A stretch of DNA of 32,980 nt from Ectocarpus siliculosus (Eukaryota > Sar > Phaeophyceae > Ectocarpales > Ectocarpaceae), in contig FN648547.1 in assembly GCA_000310025.1 (NCBI GenBank), forward strand, positions 10,444 through 43,423, given 5' to 3'. Under the pieces are notes generated by a model, which saw only the letters and a program-made list of their open reading frames with translations, was not told the origin of the DNA and ran no database searches. Each line of letters opens with the position of its first letter. Position 1 is the stretch's first letter. This document shows positions 21,872 to 31,459 of the stretch, in pieces. Made by a program: the position numbers and the translations under genes.

Positions 21872-23026
21872 CTATCCGTTCCCCCAGACGGTCCCCTCCC
21901 CCGGCTGTCTCGATACGATCCTACTGCCGTCTGTAAGTTTCCGTGACACTCGCCGCGAATCCTCTACATTGTTTCGCGCGTACGGCTTGTATGCATCCGA
22001 CCTCCACTTTCCTTCTCTCTGAATCACTCGTTCTGCGATGTCTCCGCCCGATGCAAGAGCCGTCGCGCCTCCAATTCGCAACGAGCGCAACGCGTACTCC
22101 TGGGGGTTACGCCCCGACTTCGCTACCACTTCTCTGACTACACGGAGGGCAGCAGTATACCTCACTACTCTCACTGCTCTTCCACTACGGTACGAAGCCA
22201 ACGGTGCGGAGTCAGGCAACGTCGCATGACACGATAACAGCTCCACCACAAGAGCCACCGCGCCGCCGCGTGCTCTCACACCTGACTGCGGTCCGGTGAC
22301 TTCGTCTCGCGTACGAACCCGTATGTTTCCTTTCTGCTCTTGATCGGCCTTGTGCCCTCTAAACCTCATTTCGACACGGTCTGCTCTACGATAGTGACTA
22401 AAGACTAATTGCGTCTCGCCAGCAAACAATGCTACGTCCGCCCTCGTAAGACAGTGTGCCTCATGCACCCTGCCCGCATCATTCGCGAACACCTCATCAG
22501 ACCGTGTGATAAAGAGATAGGACAAGCACAGACACAGCCACATCACTCTGCCCCCTTCCCCCCAGTTCTGGCTTGCGCTTTCCCCGTCCAGCAGCATACG
22601 CCAAGACACAGGCAGGCGCACACGGCGTACCGTCCCCACAGCCACGTGGTTTCTCGCAATCCCCCTTAGCGCACATTTCAACATCGGAGACGACAAATCT
22701 AGCTCGACAGAAGCTTCCAGCCTATGAAGATGTTGTACAGCCGTGAGTTTTCCGGATATTGTACTCGCTAGATTACCCTCAGACTCGAAACACCAGGCTA
22801 CGAAGTCTATCAACTCCCACACATGAAGGTCCCCGGCACGTTGTCCTAGGAACTTTGGCTTCTCCGTCAGCCTGCGAAACGTGCCCCAAGAGTTGAAGCC
22901 TGACGTGTAAGTCCTTCTAGACGAAGACGCAACTGAGTGCTCGACGAGCTGCATGCCAAGACGTCGGTAACAAAGTCCCGTCCTGCCTGTCCCAGGTCCT
23001 GAACCTGCTGATAGCCCTGGAGCCAA
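21872..23026 (-). CDS. Tyrosine recombinase of a DIRS/Ngaro- or Crypton-type element
   Basis: Tyrosine recombinases cut and rejoin DNA and integrate elements such as DIRS, Ngaro and Cryptons. This frame has 384 residues with an N-terminal helical core-binding-like region (about 25-130) and a C-terminal catalytic half. Visible catalytic positions are Arg175 (FITRSDEVF), Lys226 (RGHKADQEQKG), Arg317 (RSLRIGGATALASGG), Trp341 (REGKWRSDAY) and the likely nucleophile Tyr349 (PYARNN). The His expected three residues before Arg317 is Arg314 (codon CGC), one transition from His. The first Met may not be the true start, because the upstream sequence is also element-derived. Just upstream lie broken Gag-like frames; I find no reverse transcriptase. 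Family assignment is good; activity is doubtful because of Arg314. Confidence 0.8.
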   Translation of the reverse strand: MAPGLSAGSGPGTGRTGLCYRRLGMQLVEHSVASSSRRTYTSGFNSWGTFRRLTEKPKFLGQRAGDLHVWELIDFVAWCFESEGNLASTISGKLTAVQHLHRLEASVELDLSSPMLKCALRGIARNHVAVGTVRRVRLPVSWRMLLDGESASQNWGEGGRVMWLCLCLSYLFITRSDEVFANDAGRVHEAHCLTRADVALFAGETQLVFSHYRRADRVEMRFRGHKADQEQKGNIRVRTRDEVTGPQSGVRARGGAVALVVELLSCHATLPDSAPLASYRSGRAVRVVRYTAALRVVREVVAKSGRNPQEYALRSLRIGGATALASGGDIAERVIQREGKWRSDAYKPYARNNVEDSRRVSRKLTDGSRIVSRQPGEGTVWGNG

Positions 23027-23049
23027 CCTCGTGTAGACCGGCGTGCTGC

Positions 23050-24068
23050 CGTTCGATTTAGCCGCAGGTGCGCTGCCATCCGAGGTAGGCCCCCCCGCTA
23101 CGCGGGAGAGCCCGCACCCCTATTTGTCTTTCCCGTGGGTGAAGAAGTCAGCGGCCTTGGGTCTCGCGCCGCCCTCGCCAGCGGCGCGCGCCTCTCCTCC
23201 GCGCCCTCCCCCGTTGCCGTGGCCAACGCCGCGCGCGCCGGTTGCCGGAGTTTCGGACGCTCCGCGCCTAGCGTGGGAAGGGTTCTGGGCGTGGATGTGT
23301 GGGCAGTTACGATCATGGCAACCGGACGACGAGTTGAAGGCGAGGCAGTAACCACGAGCGTGTCGAGCGATGCCGCCACTTTCTCTGTCACCAGAACGCC
23401 TTTGCGAAGCAAGGATTGCCACTCCATCTGAGACAGTTTTGAAACTGCCGGAGGCCGCCCCAGGATGAGCCACGCTTTTACCCGGCGGAGGTCCCCCCAC
23501 ATCCGCGCTCTATCCTTTGCCGTAGCCTTAGCCGCCTCGGCGCTGGGTGTAGCGGGGGCCCGAGAGGCCGCTGGTGGGGCGGTTGTGCCCACCAGTTGCA
23601 CCCCCCCCCCGAAGGCCAGGTCCTGCTGCTTGGGTGGCGATCAGGTCGTCGATCGTTGCTTGAAGCTGCTGGCGATCGCCGGCAGCCTCATCGCGCTTCC
23701 GCTGCAGCTCCCCCCTCAGGCCGTCCACCAGCCCGCGGAGAGAAGCGAGCTCAGTCTCATCAGCGGGGGGGTCGCCGCGGGTGCCTGTCCCTGGCGCTCG
23801 CGAGGAGGATACCGCTCGACGCCTCGCGGGAGTACGTGATCCGCTGCGCGTCGAGGGGCGAGCCGTCGAGCTCGCCACCGATCGCGCGGTAGACCTCCTC
23901 GTGCGTGGTGTCGAAGGTGTCGGCGCCCGACCTCGCCCTGCTTGCCCAGCCGCTGCCCTGCCGCTCCGCGTGGAGGCCCGTGTCGGCATCTGGTCGCGGT
24001 TGGAGTCGTATAAGCAGCGGACCGGCGGCAGGCGGCGGGCGAGCGTCAGGGCGGCGTTGCGGGAACAC
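23050..24068 (-). pseudogene. Gag-like protein with coiled coil and CCCH finger, frameshifted
   Basis: The frames must be pieced together on the minus strand. They are SGADTFDTTHEEVYRAIGGE (about 23,925-23,860); a coiled-coil stretch (TELASLRGLVDGLRGELQRK, about 23,762-23,700) in another frame; MWGDLRRVKAWLILG with SQMEWQSLLRKGVLVTEKVA (about 23,500-23,370); and, shifted again, a CX8CX4CX3H finger (CLAFNSSSGCHDRNCPHIH, 23,347-23,291). A coiled coil plus one nucleic-acid-binding finger ahead of a recombinase is what a Gag-like ORF of a tyrosine-recombinase retroelement would look like. At least two frame changes mean it is not functional as written. It runs up to the recombinase frame with no room for a reverse transcriptase. 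Confidence 0.6.
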
Positions 24069-24356
24069 TTCTTTTCCTCTTCATCGTGGGCGTAGTCGAT
24101 CGCGCGCCTGGATCTGCAGTTAGAATGGTCTACAAATCCTATCTTCGGGCGAAACTATCTGACGTGGGTTTTCGTCGGGCCCAGAACGACGCGTTGTTGT
24201 ATCGCGAGCTCGCGTTAGTTCGTTCTCGACGCCTGTGGATTGAATGGAGTGATTTTTGCTGCTGACGCTACGGTCACCGGACGTCGACCAATCCCGAATA
24301 TTTCTCTCTTTGGAACACTAGCGATGGTTTCTCTCTTTTTTTTTTATATATATATT
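24069..24356. other. Boundary between recombinase element and right array
   Basis: No gene is recognised. T-rich and TATATA tracts at 24,335-24,358 separate the Gag-like sequence from the array. Confidence 0.4.
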
Positions 24357-26945
24357 TTCTTGGATTCGGTGAACCCCGGTTCGCCATCGGCACGGGTGCT
24401 TCCACTCATTGGCGCGTCCCGTGATGATACGTGTTTTTTTGTTTTCATCGATGCGTTGGATACGGTGAACTCTACTTGCCAACAGCGCGGGTGCTTCCAC
24501 TCATTGGCGCGTCCCTCGCTGAAACTGACAACACATATGCAGCACGGGTGCTTCCACTCATTGGCGCGACTGTACTGATACTTGTACGCAGCGCGGGTGC
24601 TTCCACTCATTGGCGCGCCCCTTGCTGAAACTGACAACACATATGAGCACGGGTGCTTCCACTCATTGGCGCGTCCCGTGCTGATACGTGTATGACTTCG
24701 TGTTTCGATGCGTGGAGATCGGTTAATTCTAGTCGCCAACAGCACGGGTGCGTCCACTCATTGGCGCGTCCCGTGCTGATACGTGTACGGCGTTTCGTTC
24801 TTTCTTTTTGAGATCGGTTAACTCTACTCGCCAACAGCACTCATTGGCGCGTCCCTTGCTGAAACTGACAACACATATGCAGCACGGGTGCTTCCACTCA
24901 TTGGCGCGTCCCGTACTGATACGTGTACGACTTCGTTTTCGATGCGTTGAATTCGGTTAACTCTACTCGCCGACAGCACGGGTGCGTCCACTCATTGGCG
25001 CGTCCCGTGCTGATACGTGTACGGCGTTTTGTTCTTTCTTTTTGAGATCGGTTAACTCTACTCGCCAACAGCACGAGTGCTTCCACTCGTTGGCGCGTCC
25101 CGTGCTGAGGCTGACATCACATATGCAGCACGGGTGCTTCCACTCATTGGCGCGTCCCGTGCTGATACGTGTATGACTTCGTGTTTCGATGCGTGGAGAT
25201 CGGTTAATTCTAGTCGCCAACAGCACGGGTGCGTCCACTCATTGGCGCGTCCCGTGCTGATACGTGTACGGCGTTTCGTTCTTTCTTTTTGAGATCGGTT
25301 AACTCTACTCGCCAACAGCACTCATTGGCGCGTCCCTTGCTGAAACTGACAACACATATGCAGCACGGGTGCTTCCACTCATTGGCGCGTCCCGTACTGA
25401 TACGTGTACGACTTCGTTTTCGATGCGTTGAATTCGGTTAACTCTACTCGCCGACAGCACGGGTGCGTCCACTCATTGGCGCGTCCCGTGCTGATACGTG
25501 TACGGCGTTTTGTTCTTTCTTTTTGAGATCGGTTAACTCTACTCGCCAACAGCACGAGTGCTTCCACTCGTTGGCGCGTCCCGTGCTGAGGCTGACATCA
25601 CATATGCAGCACGGGTGCTTCCACTCATTGGCGCGTCCCGTACTGATGCGTGATTTGTGGTATTTTTGTACCGCTGCGTTGAATTCGGTTAACTCTACTC
25701 GCCAACAGCACGGGTGCTTCCATTCATTGGCGCGTCCCGTACTGATACGTGTACGGCGTTTTTGTTCTTTCTTTTTGAGACCGGTTAACTCTACTCGCCA
25801 ACAGCACTCATTGGCGCGTCCCTTGCTGAGGCTGACATCACATATGCAGCACGGGTGCTTCCACTCATTGGCGCGTCCCGTACTGATGCGTGATTTGTGG
25901 TATTTTTGTACCGCTGCGTTGAATTCGGTTAACTCTACTCGCCAACAGCACGGGTGCTTCCACTCATTGGCGCGTCCCGTGCTGATACGTGTACGGCGTT
26001 TTGTTCTTTCTTTTTGAGATCGGTTAACTCTACTCGCCAACAGCACGAGTGCTTCCACTCATTGGCGTGTCCCGTGCTGAGGCTGACATCACATATGCAG
26101 CACGGGTGCTTCCACTCATTGGCGCGTCCCGTACTGATGCGTGATTTGTGGTATTTTTGTACCGCTGCGTTGAATTCGGTTAACTCTACTTGCCAACAGC
26201 ACGGGTGCTTCCACTCATTGGCGCGTCCCGTGCTGATACGTGTACGGCGTTTTGTTCTTTCTTTTTGAGATCGGTTAACTCTACTCGCCAACAGCACGAG
26301 TGCTTCCACTCGTTGGCGCGTCCCGTGCTGAGGCTGACATCACATATGCAGCACGGGTGCTTCCACTCATTGGCGCGTCCCGTACTGATGCGTGATTTGT
26401 GGTATTTTTGTACCGCTGCGTTGAATTCGGTTAACTCTACTCGCCAACAGCACGGGTGCTTCCACTCATTGGCGCGTCCCGTGCTGATACGTGTATGACT
26501 TCGTGTTTCGATGCGTGGAGATCGGTTAATTCTAGTCGCCAACAGCACGGGTGCGTCCACTCATTGGCGCGTCCCGTGCTGATACGTGTACGGCGTTTCG
26601 TTCTTTCTTTTTGAGATCGGTTAACTCTACTCGCCAACAGCACTCATTGGCGCGTCCCTTGCTGAAACTGACAACACATATGCAGCACGGGTGCTTCCAC
26701 TCATTGGCGCGTCCCGTACTGATGCATGATTAGTGGTATTTTTCTACCGCTGCGTTGAATTCGGTTAACTCTACTCGCCGACAGCGCGGGTGCTTCCACT
26801 CATTGGCGCATCCCGTGCTGATACATGTATGACTTCGTGTTTCGTTGCGTTGAGATCGGTTAACTTCCACTCGCGAACAGCACGGACGAGTGCTTCCACT
26901 ATTGGCGCGTCCCGTGCTGGTGCGTGTCCTTGTTTGTTTTTTCCA
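24357..26945 (-). repeat. Right subterminal array of the 39-bp hairpin motif
   Basis: About 30 copies of the same motif as on the left, here in reverse orientation (CAGCACGGGTGCTTCCACTC, then ATTGGCGCGTCCCGTGCTG). Spacers are of a few recurring kinds: GGTTAACTCTACTCGCCAAC with a GTTCTTTCTTTTTGAGATC tract, CTGACATCACATATG, and TTGTGGTATTTTTGTACCGC. The array is twice as long as the left one because of block duplications. Long frames on both strands are repeat artefacts. Confidence 0.92.
24661..25628. repeat. 481-bp higher-order duplication inside the right array
   Basis: The block 24,661-25,147 reappears at 25,142-25,628 with a constant 481-base offset and essentially no differences by eye. 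Part of it (24,661-24,900) appears again at about 26,463-26,702. Other blocks with a period of about 240-250 (the TGCGTGATTTGTGGTATTTT spacer at about 25,645, 25,885, 26,138, 26,389) fill the rest. Confidence 0.9.
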
Positions 26946-27315
26946 TTGAGATCACTTCCGCATAGACAATCCTACGGCAGGTTGACGAGTTTTTGGCATG
27001 CATCAATTGCTGTCCGGGCGTTTTTGGAACGGTCGCTTAATCGTCGATGGACGTGACGTATTCTTATAGAAGGTTTGTTTCACGTCGGCAATAACTTTGA
27101 CGTGATGCCCCTCGAGACCGTGATGAACTCGCACGGACGGTCACCTGGCGATCTTCGCGAGGTCGAACCTCGCGTGTGACTTTTCACCTTCCCCTCCTTT
27201 TTTTTTCTCATCTTCTTTTTCCTTATGCATACAGCACGTAGTTCGCTGTCTCGTTTTTTTTTCTCGTCTTCTTTGTTTTTCAGTCTTTTTCTTTGAGTCT
27301 TTCTCTCGCATGCAT
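26946..27315. other. Right-arm-specific sequence, no recognisable gene
   Basis: About 370 bases with no counterpart at the matching place on the left. T-rich tracts (27,193-27,275) give a Lys/Glu-rich minus-strand frame that I do not believe is coding. It contains the inverted pair CGCGAGGTTC/GAACCTCGCG as CGCGAGGTCGAACCTCGCG at 27,155-27,174. Confidence 0.45.
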
Positions 27316-28342
27316 GTGGTTTTGCTTTTATCCGTTCCCGTGAATGCTGTTGAATGCACTTTCCGATTACGCATGCGGCCGCTTTGTATGCCGTGGGACT
27401 TGTCGATACCATCAGTGGGGACTTGTCAAAACCATCCGTGGAGACGATTGCTTACGTGAGTGAGCATATTATCGTCGATTCCTTCAGCTATATGCCCCTA
27501 TGTGCGCGGCACAGACAAGATTGTACCGGCAAGTAGTCCCTAGTAAGCCGGGGGAAACAGAAAACAAGGCACCTGCCTCATGTGCATACTCGTGACAGCA
27601 TCATGCCCTACTGCCGCGGGTCGATTGGTTATGTCCGATGCCGCAGGGTTCCTCCACCCCGCGCAGTACAATGGCTGCTATCGACCGCGACAAGTCAGCG
27701 TGCGACCATACAACAGGCCCCGCTCTTTCTTTTTGCCGTTGAATTTTTTTTTCTTCAGCGAGAGTACGTCTCGGTTGGGACGAACCGCATTTTTTTTCTT
27801 CAGCGAGAGTACGTCTTGGTTGGGATGAACCGCATCTCATGTTTGGGAAGGGACCTATCTGAGCGGCGCGGCGAGCGAGACTGCGGTGGCTTGCCGCCGC
27901 TTATCTTACTGCACCCTCCCCCCTCGTGCGAAATGCACGCAGCGGTGAGGTCACAAGAGTAGCGGGACGCGAAGAGGAACACGGCCGACACGATGGATGT
28001 TGGACACGAGTACACACCTTTATATGGAGAGTCACGTGCTGGTCGCTTCCCCAATGCTTGCGCCGTGTCCCGTCCCGCCCTTTTCTAAACTGCCGCCGCT
28101 ACTGCGTTAGGCGGCTGCTGCTGTCCTTCCGTTGCTTCACGCGCTCTGTAGCTGTCACACGTTACCCGACTTTGCTACAGCCCCTGCGTGGACTCGATCA
28201 CGGAATGACACCCCCAACTATAGACTAATAATTCCAAACACCGTGACCCTGGGTTTCCGGTAGAAAATGAAGCCAAATTCTAATTCGACTGTTACAAAAT
28301 AAACACCAGTTTATTCTATCTGCTTCGACGAACAAACCTTCC
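27316..28342 (-). repeat. Right terminal inverted repeat (about 1,027 bp)
   Basis: The reverse complement of the left arm at 16,508-17,434. It carries an internal direct duplication of about 45 bases (TTCTTCAGCGAGAGTACGTC at about 27,745 and 27,797), absent from the left. Read inward (minus strand) it has CCATATAAAGGTGTG at about 28,027-28,013, a TATA-like site where the left arm has CCATGTAAGGTGTG. Confidence 0.9.
28013..28027 (-). promoter_or_regulatory. Possible TATA box in right TIR, reading inward
   Basis: On the minus strand this reads CCATATAAAGGTGTG. It could direct transcription from the right end toward the array and the Gag/recombinase remnant. The left TIR has lost the match (CATGTAAGG). 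There is no other evidence of transcription. Confidence 0.25.
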
Positions 28343-28433
28343 TATTTTTTATTTTTTTTATATTGACTTACATTTTGTATCCAGCGATTCCAAGTTTTAT
28401 CCTATTGCTCGATTTTATTAGGCAATAAGGTTC

Positions 28434-30248
28434 ATGGCGCGATTTCGTGCTAAGCGAGACTGTGGGGCCAGCCAAAGAGCATCCCACTTTCATCGCTGTG
28501 CCGCGTACCGCACGCGGCGCAATACAGCACACAGCACACAGCACACAGCACACAGCACACGAGCACACACATCCTCCGCCACTCGTAGTCTCGGTGCAAC
28601 CCTGGGGGACAAGAACAGGCACATGTCTTGGGAACATGATGCACAAAAGTACGGCCGACAACTGCTGCATGCAGCCTCAAAGCGTTATAGCGGTGACCTC
28701 CCAGTTCTCTCCGGGGAGGACACGGCGAAGTGCACGGTGCTGGAGGCCGCAGGTGACGGCAATTGCTCACTTCACAGCATCTACAGGCTGCTGCACCCCG
28801 AGCGAGATAGCGTCGTGGGTGCAACACCAGAGGAGATAAGAGAGACCCGACAAGAAATGGGTGATGAAATGGCAGCAGTTGTTTTCGCTGAGGACTACGA
28901 TCTGTTACTGGACAACACGGTGTCCGAGGAAGAAATGCGGAGATTGTCCAATCTCGACTTCGACAAGGGTTTCTACCGAAAGCGCACCTCCTACTCCAGC
29001 CGAGCTACAGGAATCAAACCAGTGAAGACTGTGGAAGAGGTGGTACAGGACATCCACAGACAACTGGGGAATGATTACTTGGCGGTATGTCAGCTGGCGT
29101 TGGTAGCCGAGGTGAAGGAGTGTAATATCGTGGTCTGGGAAGCAAAAATGGGAGGTGGGCTTCGAATCGTGGAAATAGGCGAGACCACGGGCTGTTTCGT
29201 TGGCAATCTTTTTGGGAAGGATTTTCCGCACCTGGTGTACAATGACTGCGGGGGCCACGTTGCAGATAATTACGCTGAAGGTGCGGTTATAGTGCGCGAC
29301 CCGAGCAGCAGCAACGTGGCGGCAGCAAAGATGAACCACTTCAGCGCTATCGTGATCCCACAAGAACTCGTGCCATGGGCATTGCCGTGCATGCTCGCAC
29401 GGGGTTCCTCCGGCGAGTCTGTTTTTGGGCATAGGGAGGCTGCAGACGATTTTTGCCCGTGTCCAACCACATCGGACAAGCGTTCGACGAAACACCGGGG
29501 CTCTTCCATTGTTGTCGACACTGGTGATGATGACCAAACCAAGACAAACAGCAGCGTGCGATCTCCCCGCTCTGCTGGAGGTGCGCGGTCAGTCACAACC
29601 GCACCCACCGGCGTATCCGGCGTATCAAAGCCGGAGGTGCCGCTGGGGAAAGCGGCGATCACGCGCGCCACACTTCCTTCTGCCAGCAGCATGTCGGCGA
29701 CGCCCGTGGTGAATGAGACGCCGACGCCGGCGGAAACGCCAACCAAGCTCGCCAGCAGCGAAGCGCAAGAGCTGTCTTCAGATGCGGCGAAGTCGGAGAC
29801 GCTAGAGGGAGGTGCTGCCGGCGCAGATCCGTCAAAAAAGAAGCACGGAAAGCGCAAGCGCCGCGAGACTTGCAATGCTTTATTCGCCAGCGGGAAAAGG
29901 CAACGGCAGCGCTGTGGGGCCGAGGCGAAATCCCCCTGTGGTACGCTCTGTAGCATGCACAGTAAGAAGGGTGGCCAGAACCGTACTTGCGGTAGGGGTG
30001 GAAACGGCGGTGATGACGAAACGGAATACGTGCAGGAGCCTGAGGGGGACGAGGAGATGAGTGACGGGGGTAGCGACGGCGAGTTTCCGGGGGATTTGGC
30101 AGACTATGACGAGCCGTCCGTGACTATCAAAAGCCCTCAGCAGATCAACGCTATGGTGGACAAGATACCGGAGGGCTGGGGAAAGGCGGCCCTGAAGTTC
30201 GTCTTCGAGTTGGTGCAACACACACATGACTTCCGAAACGACCGCAAG
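28434..30248 (+). CDS. OTU-family cysteine protease, first exon
   Basis: OTU proteases remove ubiquitin-like proteins; OTU domains also occur in several transposon proteins. The frame from 28,434 has Asp108-Gly-Asn-Cys111 (EAAGDGNCSLHSIYRLL), the catalytic Cys box. The catalytic His is at 302 (KMNHFSAIVIP). The spacing is rather long for the family. A Ser/Thr/Pro-rich linker follows (about 345-465), then a basic patch (KKKHGKRKRR) and a Cys/His cluster (Cys480 to His509; CGAEAKSPCGTLCSMHSKKG) that may bind zinc, then an acidic segment. The N-terminal 60 residues are encoded by a CACAGCACA microsatellite, so the Met at 28,623 (MSWEHDAQKYGRQLL) is a better start. The coding sequence ends in AACGACCGCAAG|GTAAGG, a strong phase-0 donor at 30,249; without splicing the frame stops at 30,272. 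The exon begins just after the 11.8-kb element. It is open throughout and looks functional. Confidence 0.8.
28517..28575. repeat. CACAG/CACA microsatellite
   Basis: The words GCACACAGCACACA repeat here. This supports treating it as 5' leader sequence and placing the OTU protein start at 28,623. Confidence 0.8.
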
Positions 30249-31459
30249 GTAAGGATGTGTGCATTGATATAACTAGGATACTATTTTTTCCGGCAAACGC
30301 TCGTCGCTTTCCGGTGTGATGTGTTGTCGTTTGGGACCACAACGGCAGCACGAAAGCTACAGAGGTACGACTTCGTTCGGCAAAACAGGTTTACAAAGTT
30401 TGATGTACACGGAGTTTTGACATCAACTACTCACACCACCGCGCGTCGGGGGAGGGGGGGGTGTACTCATAGTCGTGCATGCCGTAGTCGTTAGACCATT
30501 GACCTCGCATCCCTACAAAGCCGGGACCGAGCACGCCGGGTTCGCACCGGACCAGGCTCTCACATCACCAAGCGCGAAGCGCCGTGAGATGTTCGACGAG
30601 TCGCATGAACGGTGCGCTGCATCCTGATTAGGGTGTTCGTCATCTTGTGCTTACTTCCTTGCACACAGATGACAGCTGCGTATGACTTAGTTTATTTTCT
30701 TGTGCTTTCTTTTCCAGAGACAGTTAGAAGCACCGTGTACCTGCCTCGAGGATGCTTGACCTTTTCAACACAACGTGGTGCGATCATCCCCCTTGCGCGG
30801 AGTGAGGGTTATCGACCCCGCACAACATGAGCTACTCGACCACCCATGGTTACCGCAAAAAAAAAAACAGAGGTAAAAAAATAAAACGGTAACCTGGTTG
30901 CCGAGTTCACGAAGTGACTTGGCATATTTTACAACGTCGTTGCCAAGCGACAAAAACCCAATCCCGATAGCAAACACCGATGGGGGGGGGTGGGTGTTGT
31001 TTTTTGTGTCCCTTGCACGAAATTTGATATTGGTCGTGCACCACTTTGTGTATGCTTGTTGTTGCTTCTCCCACTCTGCAAACGTGTATTGCTGTAAATA
31101 ATTTCGTTTCGTAGCCATCAGCAGCGTCGTTGATGCTGCTGTGAGTGTGGGATATGGTTTTTTTGTTTTTCCGTTTCCCCCCGCCCCCCCGCCCCTATCG
31201 TCTTCTCGGGGTGTCCACTTTGTCCTTGCACCCCTTACCATCGTATGTTTAACGCCAGTCCACAATTTTTTTATCACGTGATGGGATGGCAACAATGGCC
31301 CCTGACCGTTTTAGCCACCCCCGCCCCTACCCTTTGGAGGACGGGTGGTCAATGGTTTAACCGTAAGGGCATGCAAAACATAAGAGTCCCCCCCCCCCCC
31401 CCCGCCCCTACCCTGTTCTCTGCAATACCCGGTTGTTTCCATGCCATCGTCCACAACAG
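30249..31459 (+). other. Candidate 1.2-kb intron, otherwise no recognisable gene
   Basis: It starts with GTAAGG after a phase-0 codon and could end at CATCGTCCACAACAG (31,445-31,459), also phase 0, preceded by a pyrimidine-rich stretch. Other AG sites with pyrimidine tracts exist (TTGCACACAG at 30,669; TCTTTTCCAG at 30,717), so other splicing is possible. It contains homopolymer runs (G at about 30,980; C at 31,388-31,402). No independent gene is seen. Confidence 0.4.

Larger units (their letters stand above)
16508..28342. mobile_element. 11.8-kb element with ~1-kb TIRs and mirrored hairpin arrays
   Basis: Both outer ends read GGAAGGTTTGTTCG inward and are preceded by TA (16,506-16,507 and 28,343-28,344), consistent with a TA target duplication. 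The arms match for about 0.9-1.0 kb with only scattered differences. Inside each arm is an array of the same 39-bp motif, in opposite orientation on the two sides. The core (about 18,800-24,350) differs from the flanks and contains other elements. I find no intact transposase in the core, so the element looks non-autonomous or gutted. Long TIRs with subterminal repeat arrays are known from several large DNA transposon groups; I cannot place this one. An alternative is an inverted duplication that arose from a Ngaro/DIRS-like element, because a TIR fragment also occurs at the end of the internal recombinase element. Confidence 0.75.

Noticed and set aside
24344-26560. Many long overlapping frames on both strands (up to ~200 codons) with GRANEWKHPCCW- or FHSLARPVL-type repeats
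   Set aside because: They are translations of the 39-bp repeat array. The same phrases appear in both arrays and on both strands, and frames end at spacer changes.
27080-27412. Lys/Glu-rich frame in the right arm, with a SPTAYKAAACVIGKC part shared with the left arm
   Set aside because: The shared part is simply the duplicated TIR DNA, and the rest is a translation of T-rich tracts. The two frames diverge after the TIR boundary.
29270-29956. 228-codon minus-strand frame opposite the OTU exon
   Set aside because: It is the antisense shadow of a GC-rich coding exon. The sense frame has catalytic motifs, the antisense frame has none.
30520-30570. GCCGGGTTCGCACCGGA resembles a tRNA T-arm
   Set aside because: No matching acceptor stem, anticodon arm or convincing D-arm can be folded around it.
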